This document shows, piece by piece, positions 16,933 through 24,436 of a DNA stretch of 64,000 nucleotides (position 1 is the stretch's first letter; each line of letters opens with the position of its first letter). This stretch comes from CAYJLF01 sp964371055 (lineage in GTDB: Bacteria > Eisenbacteria > RBG-16-71-46 > CAIMUX01): NCBI GenBank assembly GCA_964371055.1, contig CAYJLF010000014.1, forward strand, positions 1 to 64,000, given 5' to 3'. The position numbers were made by a program, and so were the translations under genes. The notes beneath the pieces were generated by a model that worked only from the letters and a program-made list of their open reading frames with translations, was not told the DNA's origin and ran no database searches.

Positions 16933-17795
16933 TGAGCCCTCCTCCTCGACATGAAGTAGCCGATGTTGCCGATGATGACAAAGGCCATGATGACGAGGTG
17001 CCCGACCGACTGGGCGCCCATCCCTTCCATCGCCCGCTGGCGGCCCCCCACGCGGTACTTCTGTTCGATCATGTATTCGTACTCGGCCGCCCCCTTCATA
17101 CCGCCGAGCATGCCGGCGAACTGTTTCGACTCGTAGTAGGGGTAGTAGTCGGGAGCGCTGACCGCGGTGACCGCGGCCCCCACCTTGACTCCGAAGCTGG
17201 GCTGGGCGAAGAGGACGTACCAGAGCGGGGAACTGCCGCTGCTGACCGCGGCGACGAGGCCGATGTCGCCGTAGTTGTCGAGGCCCTCCATGATCGGCAG
17301 GGTCCTCGTGTCGGTGCCGTAGTAGTCGGTCTTGTAGACGTTGGTGATGCTGCTCCCCATGCCGAGGATCGGCACGATCGGCGGCGGAACCCAGGCCAGC
17401 AGCACGACGTCCCGGCCGTAGATCACGCTGTCGGCCGGGGAGGTGATCTGCGCGTTGAACTCCTGCAGCACCGTCTGGACGGCGTTTTCGGCCATCGGGA
17501 TCGACTCGACGTAGAGACTGATCAGGACGACCCGAAGCCCGCGAGCCAGGCCGTGGCGGATCAGCGCCATCGTCATCGGGTGGTTCTCAGGCTCGGTCTG
17601 CGGCGTGTAGTCGGTCGAGACCAGAAGCGCCTGCTTCGCGGGATCGATCGCGTCGATCGTGTCGAAGAGCGACCGGGTCATCTTCTGCTCGCCGACCGGG
17701 AGCCTCACCTTGAAGATGAGCGGCAGGACGATCGCGATCGCCATCGCGACGAAGATGATCCGGCGGTCGAGCGCGAGGAACTTCTCGAGTTTCAT
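16929..17795 (-). CDS. Envelope protein with N- and C-terminal membrane anchors, unknown family
   Basis: The protein has 288 residues. One hydrophobic segment lies at about 11-28 (RRIIFVAMAIAIVLPLIF). A soluble region of about 215 residues follows, and a second membrane segment lies near 262-282 (HLVIMAFVIIGNIGYFM). The soluble part has alternating strand and helix blocks such as QALLVSTDYTPQTEPENHP, RVVLISLYVESI, DVVLLAWVPPP and DIGLVAAVSSGSS, compatible with a Rossmann-like fold. A stretch GAAVTAVSAPDYYPYYESK resembles a pattern in the DUF6754-like protein of the same operon. The start overlaps the stop of the upstream gene by four bases (ATGA, 17792-17795). No catalytic motif is evident. 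Confidence 0.75.
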   Translation of the reverse strand: MKLEKFLALDRRIIFVAMAIAIVLPLIFKVRLPVGEQKMTRSLFDTIDAIDPAKQALLVSTDYTPQTEPENHPMTMALIRHGLARGLRVVLISLYVESIPMAENAVQTVLQEFNAQITSPADSVIYGRDVVLLAWVPPPIVPILGMGSSITNVYKTDYYGTDTRTLPIMEGLDNYGDIGLVAAVSSGSSPLWYVLFAQPSFGVKVGAAVTAVSAPDYYPYYESKQFAGMLGGMKGAAEYEYMIEQKYRVGGRQRAMEGMGAQSVGHLVIMAFVIIGNIGYFMSRRRAQ

Positions 17796-18469
17796 CGCCC
17801 ACCTCCCAGCCAGCTCCGCTCGATCCCGGTCAGGATCTTGAGCATCGTCGCCAGCACCCCGAGCGTCAGCCCCAGTTCGATCGCCCGTTTGCTCGCCGTG
17901 TTGGGCACCTGCATGATCCAGGTCGAAATGCTCGAGGCCCGGAAGTCAGGGGGCAGGAAGCCGGTGAGCCACTCCCCGATCGGCACCTGCCCCAGCATCA
18001 CGACGAAGGCGGCGCCCAAGAGGAGCCCCGCCAGCAGGTTCCGCGCGCGGAACGAGCGGTAGGCCGCCGAGGCCATGAAGAAGGCCAACAGCGCGAACAT
18101 CGTCGACTGCAGCGGCACCAGCACCTTGAAGTAGAGCGTCTGGACATCGAACTGGAAGGTGCCGATGCGGGTCGGCAGCCATCCGTCACCGGTCACGCCG
18201 CCGAAGACGCCGATGATCGTCGTAACGCCCAGGCTCACCAGGGTGGTGTAGGAATGGGGCCAGTTCGCCCCCTTGCGCTTGATCCGGTTGAGGTGGTGGC
18301 TGATCAGGTTGCCCAGCCCCAGAATCAGAGCGAAGACCGAGATGATGATGAGTAGCTTGTTGCGCAGGGTCTCGTGCGTCGTCACGGCGGCCGGGTGCGG
18401 GATGAACCGGTCGGTGAACCCGATGATCCCCATGACGATCAGGATGGCCAGCGGTAGTTTCTCGCGCAT
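17792..18469 (-). CDS. Polytopic membrane protein of DUF6754-like operon
   Basis: The protein has 225 residues and about six hydrophobic segments (LPLAILIVMGIIGFTD, LLIIISVFALILGLGNLI, TTLVSLGVTTIIGVFGG, STMFALLAFFMASAAY, LAGLLLGAAFVVMLG, ELGLTLGVLATMLKIL). Positive loops (HHLNRIKRKG, YRSFRARN) help set topology. A good GGAGG site precedes the ATG at 18469. It lies 21 bp after the FN3-DUF6754-like gene and overlaps the next gene by ATGA. I do not recognise the family; context points to a membrane complex. Confidence 0.75.
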   Translation of the reverse strand: MREKLPLAILIVMGIIGFTDRFIPHPAAVTTHETLRNKLLIIISVFALILGLGNLISHHLNRIKRKGANWPHSYTTLVSLGVTTIIGVFGGVTGDGWLPTRIGTFQFDVQTLYFKVLVPLQSTMFALLAFFMASAAYRSFRARNLLAGLLLGAAFVVMLGQVPIGEWLTGFLPPDFRASSISTWIMQVPNTASKRAIELGLTLGVLATMLKILTGIERSWLGGGR

Positions 18470-18490
18470 CGGTGCCTCCTCCTCGAGGGA

Positions 18491-19705
18491 TCAGTGGGTT
18501 GAGGTGTCGAGCACGTGACCGATGTCCACGCCGAATCCGAGCGCGAGCACGGTGGCCACCACCAGAAAGACCATGAAGACGAACTTGCCCCAGTCCTGCC
18601 CCTTGAGCGCGCCGACCGAGAGCGGCTCGCGCGAGAGGTAGGCCGAGGCGGCGTAGAGCTCCTCGCCGATCAGGGTGTAGTCGCAGGCGACGACGAAGAA
18701 GGGGAGCTGCGTGGTGGAGTCGGTGCCGGCGATCTGGATGGCGCCGGTGCCGGCCCCCGTCTCGGCCAGGATCAGCGACTCTCCGCCGTAGGTCCCGAGG
18801 AGGAAGTTGGCCGCCGGCTTGTCGCGCGACATGATGCCGCAGACGGCGGTCGCGTAGGCCAGGATGTTCTCCACCAGGAAGAAGACGCTGTCCGGATCGT
18901 AGGCGTCCGGCCGCCCCTTCTCGGTATAGGCTCCCTTGACCACCTCGCGAGCGACGGTGTAGACGATCGGCCGGCAGTTCGGCACCCGGAGCGTCGTGCC
19001 GTATTCGGCCGTCTTCTTCGAGATCTCGCCCAGAACGTTGAGCGACGCGATGGTGGAGATCGAGTCGATGTCCCCGGTGCCGGTGAGGAAAAGGACCGGC
19101 CGACCCATCTCGGTGGCGCGGCCCACGGCCTCGTCCACCGCCTCCAGCCCGGCAATGCGCCGGATGAAGGGCTTCTTGGGATCGGTGCGGGCGACGCGCA
19201 CGAAGTAGACGGTCAACCCCATGAAGGCGAGGATCGAGATGAGCACGAGCGACAGCTTCCGGTTGAACCAGTGCGGCCGGGCGATGGCCGGGCCGGACGG
19301 CGCTGACACCCCCTCCTCCCCCGCGGGACCGAGCGCGACGACCCGGTAGAGGTACGTCTTGCCGTCCTCCACCGACTCGTCGGCGAACTTCACGGCGTTC
19401 GCGAGGGCTTCGTCGACCGCGGCGAACTCGCCTCCGGGCTCGCTCCGCTCGATCCGGTATCCCTTCACGTCGTTCACGGCGGACCAGCGCACTGTGATGC
19501 TCTTGCCGCCGTCGTTCGGCGTGTCGGCGGCGGTCACCCCCGCCGGAGCCGTCCAGGGCAGGGGAGGAGGCGGAGGCTCGGCCTGGGCCAGCGAATCGGC
19601 GACCACACCCGTCTGCTCCAGCGTCGCCGGAGCATCCTGGGCGTGGGCCACGACCGCGACCAGCAGGCAGCAGAAGAGCAGAGCCGGGAGTCGGGTCCTG
19701 TTCAT
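18491..19705 (-). CDS. FN3 and DUF6754-like membrane protein
   Basis: This 404-residue protein starts at ATG 19705. It has a Sec signal peptide (MNRTRLPALLFCCLLVAVVA) and a Pro-rich linker. A fibronectin type III domain lies at about 58-135 (GKSITVRWSAVNDVKGYRIE, KTYLYRVVALGPAGEEG). A transmembrane segment lies near 145-165 (LSLVLISILAFMGLTVYFV). A conserved-looking domain of about 200 residues follows (RPVLFLTGTGDIDSISTIAS, RVPNCRPIVYTVAREVVKGA, KPAANFLLG, GAIQIAGTDSTTQLPFF, CDYTLIGEELYAASAYLS). The protein closes with a second membrane segment. From memory the large domain matches the family catalogued as DUF6754, with no known function. It is the first gene of a four-gene leftward operon of otherwise unrecognised membrane proteins. 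Confidence 0.78.
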   Translation of the reverse strand: MNRTRLPALLFCCLLVAVVAHAQDAPATLEQTGVVADSLAQAEPPPPPLPWTAPAGVTAADTPNDGGKSITVRWSAVNDVKGYRIERSEPGGEFAAVDEALANAVKFADESVEDGKTYLYRVVALGPAGEEGVSAPSGPAIARPHWFNRKLSLVLISILAFMGLTVYFVRVARTDPKKPFIRRIAGLEAVDEAVGRATEMGRPVLFLTGTGDIDSISTIASLNVLGEISKKTAEYGTTLRVPNCRPIVYTVAREVVKGAYTEKGRPDAYDPDSVFFLVENILAYATAVCGIMSRDKPAANFLLGTYGGESLILAETGAGTGAIQIAGTDSTTQLPFFVVACDYTLIGEELYAASAYLSREPLSVGALKGQDWGKFVFMVFLVVATVLALGFGVDIGHVLDTSTH

Positions 19706-19814
19706 AGCGCGTTCCTCAATCCGTCGGGGGACGGAGGTAGTCCGGGAAGCGCAGCTCCGAGATCGGCGCTGACGCGGGGCGGGAGCGAGGCGACGAGGAA
19801 GGGGCCTCTTGGGG

Positions 19815-19867
19815 CCGAGGGAGCCGATGGTACCGAGGGAGTCGATGGTACCGAGGGAGCCGATGGA
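19815..19867. repeat. 18-bp tandem repeat, about three copies
   Basis: Units CCGAGGGAGCCGATGGTA, CCGAGGGAGTCGATGGTA and a degenerate third copy follow directly on each other. A related GATNGTATCGATGGAGAC stretch continues to about 19885. The 18-bp length keeps all frames open on both strands, which explains spurious open frames here. Confidence 0.85.
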
Positions 19868-20156
19868 GCCGATTGTATCGATGGAGACAATGGCAGGGAG
19901 GCGGGGTGGCGCATCGACGAGGGGCGGACAGAGAGACGGCTCGGGGCGGGTGGATCGTCGGAGCGGGCAGCACGGCGCAACCCATCCATCCACACCCCCC
20001 GTTCAGCATGCCCCCTCCCCAACTTCCGGTGGGCCCGATCCCGAACTCCTGGACGCGGCGAGACCGATGCTCAGGTCCGCGACCCCGTCTGGTCGGCCCA
20101 CCACGCCCAGCCGACCCCACAAAGGTTGAGAATGCCTGTCGGCCCGCGGCCGTTCA

Positions 20157-20187
20157 AGGGAAAACCCACCCCGAAGCCGGGGTGGGT
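20157..20187 (-). terminator. Intrinsic terminator of the M29 aminopeptidase gene
   Basis: A perfect 10-bp stem (ACCCACCCCG/CGGGGTGGGT, 20164-20173 with 20178-20187) has a 4-nt loop. On the minus strand it is followed by TTTTCCC. It lies about 40 nt beyond the stop at 20226. Confidence 0.75.
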
Positions 20188-20225
20188 CGTCCAAAGCCGC
20201 GACGGAATCGCACGACGTCGGTTCC

Positions 20226-21344
20226 CTATTTCAGGCGATCCGGGTTCAGCCCTTTCAGCTCCTTCGGGACGAAGAGGCCGTCCTTGCGCACCACCTTGCC
20301 GTCGAAGCGGATCTCGCCGCCACCGCACTCCTCCCGCTGGATCTGCACGATGTCCCAATGGATCGACGACTTGTTCCCGTTGGGGCACTCGTCGTAGGAG
20401 TTGCCAAGCGCGAAGTGGATCGAGCCGGCGATCTTCTCGTCGAAGAGGGTGTCGAGCATCGCGGTCTTGATGTACGGGTTGAACCCGAAGGAAAACTCGC
20501 CGAGATAGCGGGCGCCCGGATCGCGGTCGAGGATCGCGTTCAGCTTCTCGGTGTTCGGCCCCGCCTCGGCCTGGGCCACCTTGCCGTGCTTGAAGGTCAG
20601 GGCGATGTTCTCGAAGACCGTCCCCTCGAAGAGGCTCAGGGTGTTGAAGCGGATCGTGCCGTTGACGCTGTTCTTGACCGGCGCGGTGAAGAGCTCGCCG
20701 TCGGGGATGTTGACATGCCCGTCGCACTTGATGGCCGGCAGCCCCTGGATGGAGAAGGTCAGGTCGGTGCCCGGCGCGTGGATCGTCACCTGGTCGGCCG
20801 CCTCCATCGCCGCCTTCAGCGGGTCCATCGCCTTCGACATCTTCGCGTAGTCGAGCGTGCAGACATCGAAGTAGAAGTCCTCGAAGGGGTGGAGCGGCAG
20901 GTGCGCGTTCTGCGCCATGGCGTCGTTGGGCCAGCGCAGGACGACCCAGCGGGTCTTCGGCACGCGGGTCTTCATGTGCACCGGTTCGTTGTAGTGCTTG
21001 TTCCAGAGCTTGAGCTTGGCGCTCGGCACATCCCCCATCTCCATCGTGTTCGGGGTGCCGCGGACGCCGATGTAGCACTGCATCTCCTTCATGCGGAAGA
21101 GATCGTACTTCGCCTGCGCCTTGATCTGCTCCTCGTCCGCGTCGTGGAGGAAGCGGCGGGTCAGCCGGTCGTGCCGGAAGTTGGTGAAGACGATCCCGCC
21201 GGCCTCGGTGGCGACGCGGGTGATCTCGTGCACGAGCGGAAAAGCGTCGAAGCCGATGCTCTCGATGAGAAGCTTCTCCCCCTTCTTGACGGCGCACGAG
21301 TAGTTGACGAGCAGATCTGCCAGTCTGGCGATGCGAGGATCCAC
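20226..21344 (-). CDS. M29-family (thermophilic/AmpS-type) aminopeptidase
   Basis: This 372-residue protein starts at GTG 21344, preceded by AAGGAGGGG (21350-21358). Family-typical blocks are DPRIARLADLLVNYSCAVKKG at the N-terminus, FVYLVHEIT-like FPLVHEITRVATEAGG, and IHAPGTDLTFSIQGLPA. Also present are NIPDGELFTAPVKNSVNG, ALTFKHGKVAQAEAG, GEFSFGFNP, and SIHFALGNSYDECPNGN ... SSIHWDIVQ near the C-terminus. The Glu/His/Asp residues of these last blocks form the two-metal site of M29 aminopeptidases, which remove N-terminal residues from peptides in the cytoplasm. The length is usual. The gene has its own promoter and terminator, so it is probably monocistronic. Confidence 0.88.
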   Translation of the reverse strand: MDPRIARLADLLVNYSCAVKKGEKLLIESIGFDAFPLVHEITRVATEAGGIVFTNFRHDRLTRRFLHDADEEQIKAQAKYDLFRMKEMQCYIGVRGTPNTMEMGDVPSAKLKLWNKHYNEPVHMKTRVPKTRWVVLRWPNDAMAQNAHLPLHPFEDFYFDVCTLDYAKMSKAMDPLKAAMEAADQVTIHAPGTDLTFSIQGLPAIKCDGHVNIPDGELFTAPVKNSVNGTIRFNTLSLFEGTVFENIALTFKHGKVAQAEAGPNTEKLNAILDRDPGARYLGEFSFGFNPYIKTAMLDTLFDEKIAGSIHFALGNSYDECPNGNKSSIHWDIVQIQREECGGGEIRFDGKVVRKDGLFVPKELKGLNPDRLK

Positions 21345-21418
21345 GGTTCCCCTCCTTCTTCCCTTCCACCGTTCCGGCCGCGCAACCGACATCGGGCCGG
21401 CGGGCCGCGGCGCGTCCG

Positions 21419-21447
21419 ACTGTAGCCGCGCGGCGGGGCGGGGACAA
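21419..21447 (-). promoter_or_regulatory. Promoter TTGTCC-17-TACAGT
   Basis: Minus-strand TTGTCC (21442-21447) and TACAGT (21419-21424) with a 17-bp spacer sit about 68 nt upstream of the GTG at 21344. Confidence 0.6.
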
Positions 21448-21493
21448 CCGGGAAGGGGGGCGTGGACGCAGCGGCGGGGGGGTGCTCCTGGGA

Positions 21494-22597
21494 CTACCGC
21501 ACGACGACCAACCTTCGCTCGATCCGCCCCTCGGGGAGGGTCAGAACGACATGATAGACGCCACTGGCCAACGCGGCTTCGGCCGACGGCACTCCGGCTG
21601 CGCTCAACGCGTGTTCGCCCGCATCGAGGCTCCCTTCGTGCAGCCTCCGCACCAACCGCCCGCCCGCGTCGATCAGGTCCAATCGGGCCCTTTCGGCTGT
21701 GGGCAGATAGACCCGGACTGCAAAGGAGCCGGGCGTGGGATTCGGGTGGATGGAGAGCCCCATCCCGCTCCTGCCTGGGACCGCGGCCGGGACGACCGCA
21801 CCCTGCAGGCGCCAGCGCCAGACCCCGGATCCCTCGAGCGCCACATAGAGGTCGGGCTCGGTCGGATGAGCGGCGATGTGCGCGAGCGACCAGGTCCATT
21901 CCTCGGGCGCCGGCGGGAGGCCCTCGCCACACTCGACCCACGTCTCGCCCAGATCCCAGCTCTGCCAGACGCCGTAGTCAGTGCCCGACGCGCTGGCGCC
22001 GACGGCGAGGAAGGATCCCGGTGACCACCGCGGACAGCCAACGTCCTTTCCGTAGTTCGGCCCCGGCCGGGACATCCAGGTCTCGCCGGCGTCGGTCGAG
22101 ACCACCGACCACTCGCCCTGGACGCCGATAACGTAGCCCGAATGGCTCTGTTCCACCGCCAGCCCGTGTGCGGAGCAACCAGGCCAGCAACTGACCACCC
22201 AGGAAGCTCCCCCATCCGTGGTCTTGTAGATGCTCGTGACGTCAATGCTGTTCGTGCCCACCATGTACCCAGTGAGGCTGTCGATCGGGTCCAAAGCCAA
22301 CTCGTCGGGCCAGTCCCCGACACCGGGCCAGCTACCCGCGTGCCAGTTCTCGCCACCGTCGCTCGAGTAGAGCAGACCCGAGAGCAGGCGGAGAGAGTCG
22401 GCTGGAGATTGTACGAAATTTCGAACAGCACCCCAGACGGACTGCCGCAGGGTCCACGATTGCCCACCATCAGTCGACTTCATGAGCCGGGAGTACGATT
22501 CGTCCTGACCGCGCCGCACCAGCACGATGTTCTCGTCCTCCTCGCCCCAGACCACCACACCGGTCACCCAATCGCGGCCCAGGCGAAGAGATCCCAC
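21494..22597 (-). CDS. BNR-propeller secreted protein with T9SS-type tail (C-terminal part of frameshifted gene)
   Basis: The open frame holds 367 residues. BNR/sialidase-like blades recur as STDGGQSWTL, SSDGGENWHAG, TTDGGASWVV, STDAGETWMS and SWDLGETWVE. The last about 85 residues form a FlgD-like/T9SS type A sorting domain: LSIHPNPTPGSFAVRVYLP, LDLIDAGGRLVRRL, ASGVYHVVLTLPEG, ending RRLVVVR. The apparent first codons are not a true N-terminus. The signal peptide and first strand lie in another frame just upstream (22564-22833), and the two frames overlap by 34 nt. A single missing base near 22570-22580 (TGGGCCGCGAT) would join them. The product should be exported and anchored or released at the cell surface. 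Either a sequencing error or a real inactivating mutation is possible. Confidence 0.75.
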   Translation of the reverse strand: MGSLRLGRDWVTGVVVWGEEDENIVLVRRGQDESYSRLMKSTDGGQSWTLRQSVWGAVRNFVQSPADSLRLLSGLLYSSDGGENWHAGSWPGVGDWPDELALDPIDSLTGYMVGTNSIDVTSIYKTTDGGASWVVSCWPGCSAHGLAVEQSHSGYVIGVQGEWSVVSTDAGETWMSRPGPNYGKDVGCPRWSPGSFLAVGASASGTDYGVWQSWDLGETWVECGEGLPPAPEEWTWSLAHIAAHPTEPDLYVALEGSGVWRWRLQGAVVPAAVPGRSGMGLSIHPNPTPGSFAVRVYLPTAERARLDLIDAGGRLVRRLHEGSLDAGEHALSAAGVPSAEAALASGVYHVVLTLPEGRIERRLVVVR

Positions 22598-22833
22598 TCT
22601 CCCGTGGCGAAGGTGTAGCGGCAGAGCCCGAGTCCGGCCGAGTCGCCGTCCGCCATGCCGACGTAGAGCGCCCGCTCGGTCACGCAGAGCGCGTCCGGCA
22701 CGGTTCCGACACCCGGGCCGAGGAACTCCCAGGTACCCTCGCCCTTCGCCGCGCCACTTCCGCAGGTCGCGAGAATCGCCAGAGTGAGCGCAACATCGCG
22801 GACTCGCCGTGCCGTTGAAGTCCCGGTCAGCAT
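22564..22833 (-). CDS. N-terminal fragment of the BNR/T9SS-tail protein (signal peptide), frameshifted
   Basis: From ATG 22833, 89 residues are encoded. They begin with a signal peptide (VRDVALTLAILATCGSGAA) and a first propeller strand (GTWEFLGPGVGTVPDALCV, LYVGMADGDSAGLGLCRYTF). The frame then stops at 22564 just after EWDLFAWAAIG. The natural continuation, in the other frame, reads RDWVTGVVVWGEED. It is best read as the 5' end of the gene that continues to 21494. The ribosome site is weak. Confidence 0.6.
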   Translation of the reverse strand: MLTGTSTARRVRDVALTLAILATCGSGAAKGEGTWEFLGPGVGTVPDALCVTERALYVGMADGDSAGLGLCRYTFATGEWDLFAWAAIG

Positions 22834-23008
22834 ATTCGAGCCTGTCCTGCCCGGAGAGGTGATCCGAAACGCGCGCCTCTGGTCGAGCCAGTTCAACTCC
22901 GTGGCCCTCCAGCTTGTCGTTCTGCTTCGCTCCCCGCCGCCCGCTCTCCCGGCACGATTCGACACACAGCCTCTCGTCCGAAACCGAGGTGTCGTCACAA
23001 CCAGCCGA

Positions 23009-24166
23009 TCACCGGTAATGACTCTTGATTCGTCCCCACGAGGTGTTCCCAATCCGGGTCGGCCCGCACGGGTCCGGCACACAATCCACTGCCGGAAGCC
23101 AGGTTCCGTTGATGTTCTCACACTGCCACTCCGTCGTGATCTGGCAGGTACCGTCCTGCAGACAGCATGCCCAGGCGGCGGGCGGACAGGGGTTCGGATA
23201 GCAGGATGTCAACTCGGGCATCGGAAGGAATCCGCCGGCCTCGCAGGCCCATGCCGGACAGAGCCAGCATACGGTTCCTGAGCAGCAGACGGTGTTGGGC
23301 TGGCACGGGTACGGCTCGCAGAGCACTAGATCGCCGAGGTAGATCGCGGGGAGCATTTCACATTCCTCAGGAGAGAGATACTCGCAGTGGTCCCAATAAC
23401 AGCAGGCCCCGATGTGGCAGGGGAACGGATCGCAGTCGTACATTACGCCGCGGAAGATGCCCTGCAGCAGGTCGCACTCCGTGTGATCGGTCACCCGGCA
23501 ACTCCCATCGAGCAGGCAACAAGCGCCGGGTGAGTCGTCGTATGGACAGAATGTCGCTCCGGGTTCACCAAACCCAATTGAGCCCAGGCCGACGACAGGT
23601 TCCTCAATCGGCGGGACAGAATCATCGACAAAGGTGTTTAGGACGGTTGGATGCTGCGCCAATGCCCAGACTCCAGAATACGCGTACCCGGCCAGCCAGT
23701 AGCACTCCACCACCCGGCTCGTCTGGAGCTGCCAGAAGTTCACCATGACTCCGTAGCCGGAGAGGAACGGCCAGCCGGCGGTCGGGTTTTCGAAATCCAT
23801 CTCGTGGATGACGCCACCGGCAACGACCGTGACGGACGGTGGAAACTGGGCCCCCATAGCGAACGCCTTCAGCCGAGGGGATGAATCCAAGGGGAATGCC
23901 GCGTACACCTTCCAGACGTAGGCCAGGCCACCGGGCGGAATCCCGGCGGGCAATTCGTTGTCCATCGCAGCGCATGGCGGTGTCTCGCTGGGAAAGGGCG
24001 GTTCACCGGTGTCGGTGAAAACGATGCCGGGATCGTGCACGACGAGTACGCCGTTGGCGTTCGGACCTGCCCAAGCCGATCCGCTCAGGCCCACGAGCAG
24101 CGCGAGCCAGACGACGAGCATCCATGCCGAGGCTGAGGTCCACTCCGGACGAGATGCACGTATCAT
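23009..24166 (-). CDS. Secreted Cys-rich repeat protein, short paralogue with WGRIK tail
   Basis: The ATG at 24166 has GAGGAGG upstream; an in-frame GTG six bases earlier is less well spaced. The protein has 385 residues. A signal peptide ends near AWA (residue about 35). The N-terminal domain is shared with the two genes at the left of the window (GVLVVHDPGIVF, YVWKVYAAFPLDSSPRLKAFA, VECYWLAGYAYSG, NTFVDDSVPPIEEP, SIGFGEPG). Four diverged six-Cys units follow (GACCLLDGSC, GACCYWDHC, TVCCSGTVC, WACCLQDGTC). The last residues are NTSWGRIKSHYR. It lies between two BNR proteins, so this neighbourhood appears devoted to exported proteins. Function is unknown. Confidence 0.82.
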   Translation of the reverse strand: MIRASRPEWTSASAWMLVVWLALLVGLSGSAWAGPNANGVLVVHDPGIVFTDTGEPPFPSETPPCAAMDNELPAGIPPGGLAYVWKVYAAFPLDSSPRLKAFAMGAQFPPSVTVVAGGVIHEMDFENPTAGWPFLSGYGVMVNFWQLQTSRVVECYWLAGYAYSGVWALAQHPTVLNTFVDDSVPPIEEPVVGLGSIGFGEPGATFCPYDDSPGACCLLDGSCRVTDHTECDLLQGIFRGVMYDCDPFPCHIGACCYWDHCEYLSPEECEMLPAIYLGDLVLCEPYPCQPNTVCCSGTVCWLCPAWACEAGGFLPMPELTSCYPNPCPPAAWACCLQDGTCQITTEWQCENINGTWLPAVDCVPDPCGPTRIGNTSWGRIKSHYR

Positions 24167-24247
24167 GCGCACGCCTCCTCTTCACGATAGTCCAGCACGA
24201 ACCCGCGTAACGGAGAACCGCCGCCGCATCGCTCCCCTCTTCGAGCA

Positions 24248-24276
24248 AGACTAGGACCAAGGGCGCGATAATGCAA
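24248..24276 (-). promoter_or_regulatory. Promoter TTGCAT-17-TAGTCT
   Basis: Minus-strand TTGCAT (24271-24276) and TAGTCT (24248-24253), 17-bp spacer, lie about 75 nt ahead of the ATG at 24166. The remaining intergenic DNA to 24436 shows no other feature. Confidence 0.5.
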
Positions 24277-24436
24277 CACAGGGTCTCACGCTTCAGCCGT
24301 ATCGGCGCCTCCGGAAGGACCAGGGCCTACCGGAGCATCGCCATCGTTCGTTCGGACACGGCTGGACGGTGCCCGGAACCGGGCTTCCCTCGCTCCTGAC
24401 AACTGACGGCCCGTCACTCGTCGGACCGCCCCGACC

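Larger units (their letters stand above)
19706..20225. other. Intergenic region with minisatellite and terminator
   Basis: This 520-bp stretch lies upstream of the FN3-DUF6754-like operon. It holds about three copies of an 18-bp repeat (19815-19867) and, at its right end, the terminator of the aminopeptidase gene. I see no convincing gene. A clear promoter for the operon could not be picked out. Confidence 0.55.
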
